Part shown: in pieces, positions 1-6,712 of the stretch
Layout of the letters: every line of letters begins with the position of its first letter
How positions within the stretch are numbered: the first letter of the stretch is position 1
From: Candidatus Cloacimonadota bacterium
GTDB lineage: Bacteria > Cloacimonadota > Cloacimonadia > Cloacimonadales > Cloacimonadaceae
Assembly: GCA_016875595.1 (NCBI GenBank)
Contig: VGPI01000046.1
Coordinates: forward strand, 1 to 12,013
Reading direction: 5' to 3'
DNA length: 12,013 bases
The notes under the pieces: model-generated
What the model was told of the DNA's origin: nothing
Seen by the model: the letters and a program-made list of their open reading frames with translations, nothing else
Databases searched by the model: none
Program-made: the position numbers and the translations under genes

Positions 1-809
1 ATGATGTTCTGTTTACTGATGAACTGAACAAGGTCTGCCTCGAGGCGTTGGGGAATCCAGCCGATCAATACCATGATATGTTCATCTGCTTCAGGAATTC
101 CCTGCTGCACTGCATCTTCGTAATCATAATCAGCGGTGAGTTTGATGATCTCATCCTGGAACCGCAGGTAATAACTCCGGCTGTAGGTCTGGAAGAAGGT
201 CTCGATCTCGGTTAGTTTTTCCTGAGTTGCCTTCAGTTCCCTTTCCAGTTCGTTCAAAGACCTGTCCGGAAAGCGGAATCTGTCGGAATCGAAATTGACC
301 GGTTCATCTTCCCAGTGAACGACCACAAAGTACACAATACCAGCAGCGATTGATAGTTCCTGCAGACACAGTTCCTTTTTCCACTCGTCCCGAAAGTGGT
401 TCTTGGGGCAGGTGTAGAAATCGACCTCAATGCCTTTGGTTTTGAGTTCATTTACCAATTGCCGGTCGAAGTGACCCCAGGGCTTCAGCTCCGTGATCGC
501 TTTGCGCTGTCCATCGGCTTGACGCTGGAGGGCTTCCTTGGTCTGGACGGCATCTTCCACCTGCTTTAGGATCTTCATCGTGTGATAGACGGTATGTAGC
601 GTTTCCGATTCGTCAGTGATGTACTTATCTACATACTTGGCGGCGGAATTCATCCGTTCGATCAGGTCCTGGGTCTTGAGCAGGTTTTCCGTCTTGGCTT
701 CGCTGGAACGGCTGATATGCACCATGCCCAGTTCCTGCATCCGGCTAAGGAGATCGGGATAATCGGGGCGATAGATGACGAAAGTATATTTTCTCATGCT
801 CTCGATCAT
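1..809 (-). CDS. atpI: V/A-type ATPase subunit I (a-subunit homologue), N-terminal part, cut by the left window edge
   Basis: This is the membrane-anchored stator of the V/A-ATPase, whose C-terminal half forms the ion half-channels against the proteolipid ring. An uninterrupted frame of about 269 codons runs off the window, covering only the cytoplasmic N-terminal domain; the membrane half (usual total 600-650 residues) is missing. Visible family features are the opening MRKYTFVIYRPDYPDLL, a following LGMVHI, a central KPWGHFD and a GWIP segment near the edge. The start at 809 overlaps the TGA of the D gene (ATGA) and has GAGG seven bases upstream. An in-frame ATG at 797 would match the usual family N-terminus, but its only nearby SD-like sequence is too close. 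The overlap implies translational coupling to the D gene. The subunit K gene is expected just outside the window. Confidence 0.9.
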   Translation of the reverse strand, partial: MIESMRKYTFVIYRPDYPDLLSRMQELGMVHISRSSEAKTENLLKTQDLIERMNSAAKYVDKYITDESETLHTVYHTMKILKQVEDAVQTKEALQRQADGQRKAITELKPWGHFDRQLVNELKTKGIEVDFYTCPKNHFRDEWKKELCLQELSIAAGIVYFVVVHWEDEPVNFDSDRFRFPDRSLNELERELKATQEKLTEIETFFQTYSRSYYLRFQDEIIKLTADYDYEDAVQQGIPEADEHIMVLIGWIPQRLEADLVQFISKQNI

Positions 810-1405
810 GATGCCGCCTCTTTTACCATCCGGTTTTTCAGGATCTTTTGCGCTGCTTTGGAGAGGGTTTCCTCGTCTTCCAGGAAACGCTTGATCTTGC
901 GGATGGCATCGTTGAAAGCCGGGATTTGCGCCTTCTCATACAGGTTTACCTTTTGGGTGGTCTTCTTGCGGACATAATCCAGGATGTGCATTTTACGCAG
1001 GAAAAGCAGCCGTTCGATCTGTAACTGGGAGAGCGACTTGAGTATCTCCAATCCCTCATGATACCAGGATGGGGCATTAAACATATTGAATTCACCCAGT
1101 TCATAATCGATCTGTTTGAGTATCGGCGTCCGAACACCAGCGATCTTGCGCGACTCGATCTCCACGTTCTTGATGGATACCAGCGACGGATCAAATTCTG
1201 ACCAGATGCGATGCAGTTTGTCCAGCTCAGTAAAGCGCTGCTGAATTTGAACATCCAGTTCATGCGCTTTATCGCGGGCTTTTTGCACCTCCGCTCTGAG
1301 CGCAGATTCCTTGTTCTTGAGCGTCGGTAGGGCATCCTCACGGATCTTGAGTTGCTTTCTGATCGCATGCAGCGAGGTCTTGTTGTACTGAAACTTCAGT
1401 TCCAC
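806..1405 (-). CDS. atpD: V/A-type ATPase subunit D (central rotor shaft)
   Basis: Subunit D is the long coiled-coil axle that turns inside the A3B3 head and passes torque to the membrane ring. The 199-residue product is of normal family length. Its N-terminal helix carries the LPTLKNKESAL segment (residues 27-37) and its C-terminal helix the TQKVNLYEKAQIP and IRKIKRFLEDEE segments, both typical of subunit D, with charged heptad-rich helices around them. The start is GTG, three bases after the TAA of the B gene. GGAAG, lying in the last codons of B, serves as ribosome binding site with six bases of spacing. The TGA overlaps the ATG of subunit I. Its usual rotor partner, subunit F, is not encoded beside it here. 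Confidence 0.94.
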   Translation of the reverse strand: MELKFQYNKTSLHAIRKQLKIREDALPTLKNKESALRAEVQKARDKAHELDVQIQQRFTELDKLHRIWSEFDPSLVSIKNVEIESRKIAGVRTPILKQIDYELGEFNMFNAPSWYHEGLEILKSLSQLQIERLLFLRKMHILDYVRKKTTQKVNLYEKAQIPAFNDAIRKIKRFLEDEETLSKAAQKILKNRMVKEAAS

Positions 1406-1408
1406 CGC

Positions 1409-2725
1409 TTACTTCCAGTATTGAGTCATAAATTCTTCTTTGATGCCGATCTCGTGCTTATTGAAGTGTTTTTTAAAGAGCTCCCAGCAGGTATCGAGCA
1501 TATTTACCGTGTCGATATTGACATCAATAGCAAGGATCGCCTGAGAATATTCGCGGGCGAACTTCAGCACACGCTCGTCGTAATCGGACAGGTCAAATCC
1601 ATTCTCCAGCTTGGTTTTGGCATTGGCTGCATCGGCGTAGAGGCGAATGGCAGTGTTCATCACCTGAGGGTGATCCTCGCGGGTCTTTTTACCGATCACG
1701 AGCTGCTTCAAACGTGACAAGGATCGGAAGGGATCGACGATGACCCTGGAGATATCGGTATCACGGCGCAGATACAACTGTCCTTCTGTGATATAACCGG
1801 TATTATCGGGAATGGCGTGGGTGATGTCGCCACCGGAAAGAGTGGTCACGGCGATGATCGTGATCGAGCCGCCATCCGGGAATTGGGCTGCCTTCTCGTA
1901 GAGTTTTGCCAGGTCACTGTAGAGTGAGCCCGGCATACTGTCCTTGGAGGGGATCTGATCCATACGGTTGGACACGATACTCAGCGCATCACAATACAGT
2001 GTCATATCGGTGAGCAAGACCAAGACCTTTTCCTTTTTCTCCAGCGCAAAATACTCGGCAGCGGTCAATGCCATATTGGGAACGAGCAGACGTTCCACCG
2101 GTGGATTTTCGGTGGTATTGACAAAGGAGATGATGCGGTCGATGACGCCGGCATTCTCAAAGGTATTCTTATAGTATAGATAATCGTCATTGGACAGACC
2201 CATCCCGCCCAGAATAATCTTGTCCGCTTCGGCTCTTAGTGCCACGGTTGCCATCACCTGATTGAAGGGCTGGTCGGGATCGGCAAAGAAGGGTATCTTT
2301 TGTCCGGTCACCAGTGTATTGTTCAGATCTATACCGGCGATACCGGTGGCGATAAGCTCGGAGGGCTGTTTTCTCTGCACCGGATTAACGGAAGGTCCGC
2401 CGATTTCCACTTCCTCGCCTTCCACTTCCGGTCCGCCGTCGATCGGCTCGCCATAAGCATTGAAGAACCTGCCTGCCAGTTGATCGCTTACCTTGAGTAC
2501 AGGCGGTTTGCCCAAAAACACCACCTCGGCATCGGTGCCGATCCCTTCGGTGCCGGAAAAGATCTGGAGCGTTACAGAATCGCCTATGATCTTCACTACC
2601 TGGGCATACCTGCCAGAGACGATCGCCATTTCTTCATTGCCCACGCCTGCTGCTTTTACGGAACAGGTCGCTTTGGTAATCTGATTCAGCTTTGTGTAGA
2701 TCTTCTGAAAAGCCGTGCTGTTCAT
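1409..2725 (-). CDS. atpB: V/A-type ATPase subunit B (non-catalytic head subunit)
   Basis: Subunit B alternates with catalytic A subunits in the A3B3 hexamer and contributes to the nucleotide pocket. The 438-residue product has the family's usual length. The beta-barrel lies at about residues 30-105 and the nucleotide-fold domain follows. There is no Walker A lysine: the corresponding stretch after GIDLNNTLVTGQKIP (131-145) reads FADPDQPFNQ, as expected for B rather than A. Other family marks are LTDMTLYCDALSIVSNRMDQIP (split here at residues 238-259), GYITEGQLYLRRD (310-322) and SLSRL (335-339). Arg338 sits where the arginine that reaches into the neighbouring A site is expected (family inference). 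The ATG overlaps the TGA of subunit A by ATGA, and AAAGGAGG lies eight bases upstream inside the A gene, so translation should be coupled and strong. Confidence 0.96.
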   Translation of the reverse strand: MNSTAFQKIYTKLNQITKATCSVKAAGVGNEEMAIVSGRYAQVVKIIGDSVTLQIFSGTEGIGTDAEVVFLGKPPVLKVSDQLAGRFFNAYGEPIDGGPEVEGEEVEIGGPSVNPVQRKQPSELIATGIAGIDLNNTLVTGQKIPFFADPDQPFNQVMATVALRAEADKIILGGMGLSNDDYLYYKNTFENAGVIDRIISFVNTTENPPVERLLVPNMALTAAEYFALEKKEKVLVLLTDMTLYCDALSIVSNRMDQIPSKDSMPGSLYSDLAKLYEKAAQFPDGGSITIIAVTTLSGGDITHAIPDNTGYITEGQLYLRRDTDISRVIVDPFRSLSRLKQLVIGKKTREDHPQVMNTAIRLYADAANAKTKLENGFDLSDYDERVLKFAREYSQAILAIDVNIDTVNMLDTCWELFKKHFNKHEIGIKEEFMTQYWK

Positions 2726-4479
2726 TTGGAGATCCTCCTTTCGGCAACCAGGGTATGCAGTTCACTCTCATAGCGTTTGAAAGTAACGGATCCATATTCC
2801 GCGTAGTTCATCTGTTTGCATAAGTTTATCATCTTGGTGAAGTAGGGCATCACATCCTCAAAGGAATCAAAATCAAAATCCATGTCGCAGATGGAAAGGA
2901 TCAATTCAAGCATATAGCGTTGCCTTGCCATTGGCGTGGATGAATCGATCGGATCGAAGCCGTCCTGCTGAAGGATGATCCGGTCGATCAATTCCGATTT
3001 CCAATAGCGGTCATGATAGGCGAGCGGAACGCTGTCCTCACCAAGGATACCGATCTGATCATAAGCTTCACGTCCACGGATCAGCAGGTCTTTTGTATGT
3101 AGCACTTCTTCCACCCAATTGGGAGAGACATTGGCATTTAGGTACTCCTGCACTTCCTCATACTCGAGATATTTGGAATAGGAATCCAGTGGATCGACCG
3201 CCGGATAACGCTTGCTGTCCGCCCTTGCCTGTGACAAGGCATAGAAACAGCGGGCAGCTTTCTTGGTGGATTCCGTAACCGGCTCTTTGAGATTACCGCC
3301 GGCAGGTGACACTGTGCCGATAAAGGTGATCGAACCGGTATTGCCATTATTGAGATAGACAAAGCCAGCCCGGGCATAGAAGTTGGAGATGATTGCCGGT
3401 AGATCCATCGGGAATGCATCCGGACCGGGCAGTTCTTCCATCCGGTTTGACATCTCCCGCAAAGCCTGTGCCCAACGGGAAGTGGAATCGGCAAGCAAAA
3501 GCACCTTGAGCCCCATTGTCCTGTAATACTCAGCAATGGTCATGGCGGTATAGACCGATGCTTCACGCGCTGCTACCGGCATATTGGATGTGTTACAGAT
3601 AATGATCGTCCGTTCCATCAGTTTTCTGCCCGTGCGTGGGTCATCCAGATGCGGGAATTCGGTAAAGAGTTCCACCACCTCGTTGGCACGTTCACCACAA
3701 GCGGCTACGATGATCAGATCCGCCTCGGCATTCTTGGATAAACTATGTTGCAATACAGTTTTACCAGCACCAAAAGGACCGGGGATAAAGCCCGTACCGC
3801 CTTCCACGATCGGATTGAGCGTATCGATGGTTCGGATACCTGTCTCCATCTGGCGCGAGGGTCTGGGTTTGTCCTTGTATGCTCTGACCGATAGTTTTAC
3901 CGGCCAGGTCTGGATCATGTTTATCTTATGCTCTTTACTGGCTTTATCGACCAGAACTGCTACAGTCTCATCGATCGTGTATTGACCGGCGGGAGTGACA
4001 CTTTTGATAGTATATTCAGCCGTCATCGTAAAGGGTACCATGATCTTGTGTTTGATCCAGTTCTCCGGCACCTCTCCCAACCAGTCCCCGCCGGTGACCT
4101 TGTCGCCGGGCTGGGCAATGGGAGTCCAGTCCCATTTAACGTCATAGTCCAATGCTTCGGTGTATTCACCACGCTTGAGAAAGACGCTCTTCATCTTGTT
4201 CAGATCATGCTGGAGCCCGTCATAATTCTTGGAGAGCATTCCCGGTCCGAGGCTGACCTCCAGCATCTTTTTTGTAAATTCCACTTCCGTGCCGATGCGG
4301 ATGCCGCGGGTGCTCTCAAAGACCTGAGCATAAGCCGTATTACCCAATACCTTAATCACTTCCGCCATCAGAGGCAAGCCCTCGTGAACGACGGAGCAGA
4401 TCTCGTTCTGGGATACGGGTCCTTGTACTTCGATCAATACCAAGTTCGATACAATGCCGGTGACAATTCCTTTCGTCAT
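2722..4479 (-). CDS. atpA: V/A-type ATPase subunit A (catalytic head subunit)
   Basis: Subunit A carries the catalytic ATP sites of the soluble V1/A1 head. With the start chosen here it has 585 residues, normal for the family. The N-terminal barrel begins MTKGIVTGIVSNLV, followed by the A-specific bulge insertion (roughly residues 110-200). The Walker A loop GPFGAGKT is at 234-241 with Lys240, and the GERANE motif carries the expected catalytic Glu263. ADSTSRWAQALRE follows, then the GPDAFPMDLPAIISNFYARAG variant that I associate with the Bacteroidota/Chlamydia/Spirochaete branch. A longer reading from GTG at 4488 would add three residues but leaves no spacer for a ribosome binding site. ATG 4479 has AAAGG eight bases upstream and matches the usual MTKG start. 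Eleven bases separate it from the preceding TAA, and its TGA overlaps the start of B. Confidence 0.97.
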   Translation of the reverse strand: MTKGIVTGIVSNLVLIEVQGPVSQNEICSVVHEGLPLMAEVIKVLGNTAYAQVFESTRGIRIGTEVEFTKKMLEVSLGPGMLSKNYDGLQHDLNKMKSVFLKRGEYTEALDYDVKWDWTPIAQPGDKVTGGDWLGEVPENWIKHKIMVPFTMTAEYTIKSVTPAGQYTIDETVAVLVDKASKEHKINMIQTWPVKLSVRAYKDKPRPSRQMETGIRTIDTLNPIVEGGTGFIPGPFGAGKTVLQHSLSKNAEADLIIVAACGERANEVVELFTEFPHLDDPRTGRKLMERTIIICNTSNMPVAAREASVYTAMTIAEYYRTMGLKVLLLADSTSRWAQALREMSNRMEELPGPDAFPMDLPAIISNFYARAGFVYLNNGNTGSITFIGTVSPAGGNLKEPVTESTKKAARCFYALSQARADSKRYPAVDPLDSYSKYLEYEEVQEYLNANVSPNWVEEVLHTKDLLIRGREAYDQIGILGEDSVPLAYHDRYWKSELIDRIILQQDGFDPIDSSTPMARQRYMLELILSICDMDFDFDSFEDVMPYFTKMINLCKQMNYAEYGSVTFKRYESELHTLVAERRISK

Positions 4480-4485
4480 TATGCG

Positions 4486-4492
4486 CACCTTT
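4486..4492 (-). promoter_or_regulatory. Ribosome binding site that decides the subunit A start
   Basis: Read on the minus strand this is AAAGGTG, beginning inside the TAA stop of the upstream gene. The AAAGG core is eight bases from ATG 4479 but directly abuts the alternative GTG at 4488, so it supports the ATG start. This is inferred from spacing only. Confidence 0.6.
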
Positions 4493-5369
4493 ATCTATTT
4501 TTTCTTTGTTTCAGATCAAATTCTTCGGGGAAGGCAAAACTATTTTCCAGTTCTTCCAGTGTATCATGGAAGACGTCTCTGCCCTTTGCAGGATCAAGCG
4601 CCATCCACCTTGCCAGGATCATCAGTTTGCACATATAGCCCAACACCCTGTCCACCGTGAAATAGTCAAAAAAGGTCTGCTCATCGATCCACTTCCAGCG
4701 CAGGGCATCATATCCCCTTTCCCGATCCAGGATGTCCCTGACCTCAAAGACCCGCAGGATAAGATCAAAGAGCGGAAACTGCTTACCCAGACCAAAGTCG
4801 ATTGCACTGCTCTTGATGAGTTTTTCCACGATTTCGTTATCGCCGATCAACTGGGTGTCATACTTAAAGCCAAAGCGCTTGCCGTTCAGGGCGATGATGA
4901 TGTTCTTCAGATCACGGTTAAAGGCAAACCATTGATTGATAAAGCGGTTGTCCTGCTCTTGCGTCCAATGATAGAACGCAGTGGTGATGCTGTGTTCCCA
5001 TCCGATCGGAGAAAGATCATCCTCCGCATCAAGATACTGCCGGATATGCTCTTCGATAAATGCGGGCAGGTCAGGGAAACCATGATAGTCATAGCTGTTG
5101 CGTTCTTCCCTGATGGTTTCAATGATCCGCTCCCATTCATCCCGGGCGATCAAACCCCGCTCGTCATACTCCGCCTCGTTCTGGAAGATGATATTGATCA
5201 GGTTATCCAGATCAACCGGTATAAACAGCGCTCGCAAAAGGGACTGATCATTGTCCGAGAGATGATTCCTCGCCTCGCTCATTAGCTCTGCAGGTGTTCG
5301 GGGCAGCTTGGAATCATCAAAAGTGATGTTGGGCAGACCCGCCACCAGATAGTAATACTCTTTTCCCAT
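4491..5369 (-). CDS. DUF2764 family V-type ATPase-associated protein
   Basis: The gene sits between subunits E and A, the place taken by a DUF2764 protein in the V-ATPase operons of Chlamydia and Borrelia (established gene order; family assignment is from position and sequence style). The 292-residue product opens MGKEYYYLVAGLPNITFDD, a typical start for this family, and is largely helical and acidic, with no signal peptide, no membrane segment and no nucleotide-binding motif. Because no subunit C gene is present in the visible operon, a role as the C-like adaptor between rotor and ring, or as another stalk part, is plausible but unproven. The ATG lies nine bases after the TAA of the E gene. 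No Shine-Dalgarno sequence is visible (CCGGCTCTC precedes the start), so it probably depends on ribosomes finishing E. It is followed by subunit A after eleven bases. Confidence 0.85.
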   Translation of the reverse strand: MGKEYYYLVAGLPNITFDDSKLPRTPAELMSEARNHLSDNDQSLLRALFIPVDLDNLINIIFQNEAEYDERGLIARDEWERIIETIREERNSYDYHGFPDLPAFIEEHIRQYLDAEDDLSPIGWEHSITTAFYHWTQEQDNRFINQWFAFNRDLKNIIIALNGKRFGFKYDTQLIGDNEIVEKLIKSSAIDFGLGKQFPLFDLILRVFEVRDILDRERGYDALRWKWIDEQTFFDYFTVDRVLGYMCKLMILARWMALDPAKGRDVFHDTLEELENSFAFPEEFDLKQRKNR

Positions 5370-5378
5370 GAGAGCCGG

Positions 5379-5987
5379 TTATTCGTCTTTGAAAAGCAGT
5401 TTGGCAGTGCGGGGACGCAGATATGAACGGAACAGATTGACGAAGTCCGCATCGGTGAAACTGAGTTTATAGGTACCGTCCTGGGGTACTATGGCAAAGC
5501 CGTCCTTCATCTGGGGACTGAATTCCACCTTGATCTGACGGCTCAATGCATCGGGGATGGATTGGCGTAATAGATCATCCAGCTTGTTCTGCAACTGCTC
5601 CGGCAAGATCAATCTGATGGAATCGGATGAACTATGCCATGCCTTAACCACTTCCAGAATCAAATCCCGGAGAAAGGATTGGGCTTGAAAACTCTCTTTC
5701 ACGGGCTGTTCGATGGCGGTATTGAGCAGGACTTCGGTGATCTTATGCTTGATGACGCTCATCGTATGCTGTGCCCCAAGTTTGATGTCCGAATCGGTGT
5801 TCTTATGCAGATCATCTGCTGTCCTGCGAGCATTGGCAATAATCTGTTCAGCTTCAGCTTGTGCCTTATCGATTAGATCATTGGCTTGGGTTTCTGCTGC
5901 CTCCAAGATCTCTTGCGCCTCATCCTGCGCCTTCTTAACTCCATCATTATGAATGCGTTGTAATAGTTCCTGCAACTGATCGCTCAT
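5379..5987 (-). CDS. atpE: V/A-type ATPase subunit E (peripheral stalk)
   Basis: Subunit E forms, with G/H, the peripheral stalk that holds the A3B3 head against rotation. The chosen start gives 202 residues, normal for the family. The N-terminal part (about 1-75, MSDQLQELLQRIHNDGVKKAQ onward) is a long alanine- and glutamate-rich helix suited to a right-handed coiled coil. The C-terminal globular part contains VKDGFAIV-like sequence, here MKDGFAIVPQDGTYKLSFTDADF, a good match to the family end domain. An ATG four codons earlier (5999) is in frame, but only ATG 5987 has a proper ribosome binding site (GGGAG, five bases away). It is the first gene of the ATPase operon, preceded by a long gap with candidate promoter elements. 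No G/H partner gene is visible. Confidence 0.92.
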   Translation of the reverse strand: MSDQLQELLQRIHNDGVKKAQDEAQEILEAAETQANDLIDKAQAEAEQIIANARRTADDLHKNTDSDIKLGAQHTMSVIKHKITEVLLNTAIEQPVKESFQAQSFLRDLILEVVKAWHSSSDSIRLILPEQLQNKLDDLLRQSIPDALSRQIKVEFSPQMKDGFAIVPQDGTYKLSFTDADFVNLFRSYLRPRTAKLLFKDE

Positions 5988-5991
5988 ATCG

Positions 5992-5997
5992 TCTCCC
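5992..5997 (-). promoter_or_regulatory. Ribosome binding site that decides the subunit E start
   Basis: On the minus strand this reads GGGAGA, overlapping the upstream in-frame ATG at 5999. It is well spaced for ATG 5987, while nothing resembling a ribosome binding site precedes 5999. This favours the shorter protein starting MSDQLQ. Confidence 0.55.
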
Positions 5998-6071
5998 ATA
6001 AGTTTTGCACTTTTGTGACACGAAAATTACGTACTCCAAACATGTCAATGATAATGAGTGTAAGCATCAGG

Positions 6072-6102
6072 ATTATACTGACTTGATCATCGGCAGATTC
6101 AA
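6072..6102 (-). promoter_or_regulatory. Candidate sigma-70 type promoter for the V/A-ATPase operon
   Basis: On the minus strand a perfect TATAAT (6072-6077) lies 19 bases after TTGAAT (6097-6102), about 85 bases upstream of the subunit E start. The spacer is two bases longer than ideal. A second possibility is a perfect TTGACA at 6043-6048, but the hexamer 17 bases downstream (TTTCGT) is poor. If the host uses Bacteroidota-type promoters, neither may be the true one. Only sequence resemblance supports this. Confidence 0.3.
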
Positions 6103-6333
6103 GATATCAGCGTCGGAGGAGCGTTCCCTGATGAAGAATTCCACCTCCAGAGCCATTTCTAAGCTGAAGTGAGAAGAGCAAGATGAACTATTGACATAGT
6201 ATCTTGCTTCTTTGGGGCAGGTTATCAGCAATATGAAGACTCAGCGGATAATAAAGGCGTCCCATGCCTTGAGTGTGCGGTGATCTCCACTGAAGAAAAG
6301 CATGCTGAAGGGAGAAGTATCGGCAGATCGGAC
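6073..6333 (-). pseudogene. Possible remnant of a small gene, broken by one in-frame TGA
   Basis: One minus-strand frame is open from 6333 to the TAA at 6073-6075 except for a TGA at 6241-6243, giving 87 sense codons in two pieces. The upstream piece includes MLFFSGDHRTLKAWDAFIIR. The downstream piece of 55 codons contains VFILLITC, a hydrophobic run ending in Cys that faintly resembles a lipoprotein signal, and later MALEVEFFIRERSSDAD. No start codon with a ribosome binding site is visible for the downstream piece, and 55 open codons can occur by chance. The central hairpin lies inside the frame and the candidate TATAAT overlaps its end. I do not recognise the protein; it may equally be non-coding sequence. 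Confidence 0.22.
6177..6208. repeat. Strong bulged hairpin (13 base pairs, tetraloop)
   Basis: AGCAAGAT (6177-6184) pairs perfectly with ATCTTGCT (6201-6208), and inside it ACTAT (6187-6191) pairs with ATAGT (6196-6200). This leaves a two-base GA bulge on one side and a TGAC loop. On the plus strand it is followed by TCTTT and then GGGG; on the minus strand by CTTCTCACTT. Neither is a clean U-tract, so a terminator role is uncertain. It could instead belong to a repeat element or a small RNA. Confidence 0.65.
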
Positions 6334-6363
6334 TCAAGCAGTCAAATCTCAAATCCCTACAGA

Positions 6364-6391
6364 CACGGCTCCATCCTCGGACAGAGCCGTG
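6364..6391 (-). terminator. Hairpin just downstream of nfu, possible terminator
   Basis: CACGGCTC (6364-6371) and GAGCCGTG (6384-6391) are perfect reverse complements, giving an 8-bp GC-rich stem around a 12-base loop, beginning 23 bases after the nfu stop. On the minus strand the following bases (TCTGTAGGGATTTGAG) are only moderately T-rich, so it is a weak intrinsic terminator at best. It could also protect the 3' end of the transcript. Its position right after the last gene of the upstream group supports an end-of-transcript role. Confidence 0.45.
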
Positions 6392-6414
6392 ACTTTCATT
6401 CTATAAGCCGGTTA

Positions 6415-6642
6415 TCAGACAGAGATAACTTCGACGACTTCCGGGATATGTTCTTTGATGATCCTTTCGATCCCTGCTTTGAGGGTGATAGTTGCCATGG
6501 GACATGAGCCGCAAGCGCCTTTAAGTCGGACTTCGATGACCTTGTCCTCACGAACATTGATCAGTTCGACATCACCTCCATCGGCTTGGATGGAAGGGCG
6601 GATCTTTGCCAGGATGCTTTCTACTTCGGTCCGGTCGATCAT
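6415..6642 (-). CDS. NFU-type iron-sulfur scaffold or carrier protein (NifU C-terminal domain)
   Basis: The 75-residue protein is a stand-alone NFU domain, a family that assembles or carries a [4Fe-4S] cluster and passes it to apoproteins in the cytoplasm. The family pattern is complete: RPSIQADGGDVELINV (15-30), then the cluster-binding GACGSCPMAT with Cys44 and Cys47, and a C-terminal helix ERIIKEHIPEVVEV. It is shorter than NfuA of Escherichia coli because it lacks the degenerate A-type domain. The ATG has an excellent ribosome binding site, AAAGGAG with six bases of spacing. It lies 70 bases downstream of the RND permease and may be read through from it or have its own promoter; I see no convincing -35/-10 pair in the 70 bases. 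No functional link to efflux or to the ATPase is evident. Confidence 0.93.
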   Translation of the reverse strand: MIDRTEVESILAKIRPSIQADGGDVELINVREDKVIEVRLKGACGSCPMATITLKAGIERIIKEHIPEVVEVISV

Positions 6643-6712
6643 ATTAAACTCCTTTGCACGGTTATCGTTATGGTTGTTTATGTCGTAATTGGTTCACAGA
6701 ATATAAGTGCTC

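Larger units (their letters stand above)
6000..6414. other. Gene-poor gap between nfu and the ATPase operon
   Basis: About 415 bases hold no gene I can support on either strand, an exception in a window where the other gaps are at most 70 bases. Visible contents, listed separately, are: a hairpin just after nfu, a bulged hairpin in the centre, two pairs of direct repeats (ATCGGCAGAT at 6089-6098 and 6319-6328; GCTGAAG(T/G)GAGAAG at 6163-6176 and 6304-6317), a broken minus-strand reading frame, and promoter-like elements ahead of subunit E. A weaker inverted repeat, AAGGC/GCCTT, lies near 6254-6270; on the minus strand it is followed by TTATTAT and might act as a weak terminator. Confidence 0.7.

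Noticed and set aside
3928..4638. Plus-strand open frame of 236 codons spanning the A/DUF2764 junction
   Set aside because: It lies antisense to two well-supported genes, has no ribosome binding site support and no family resemblance.
4506..5285. Plus-strand open frame of 259 codons opposite the DUF2764 gene
   Set aside because: The minus-strand frame fits the operon with correct spacing and family-like sequence; the plus-strand product shows no motif.
6082..6162. Short plus-strand frame reading DHRQIQDISVGGAFPDEEF
   Set aside because: It is under 30 codons with no start codon; it looks plausible only because the opposite strand is also open here.
6280..6507. Plus-strand open frame of 75 codons running from the gap into nfu
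   Set aside because: Half of it is antisense to the clear NFU gene and the rest crosses the hairpin at 6364-6391. There is no ribosome binding site and no recognisable product.
6643..6712. Possible promoter for nfu in the 70-base gap after the permease
   Set aside because: A TATATT-like hexamer is present, but no -35 element at acceptable spacing could be found, so the claim is not supported.
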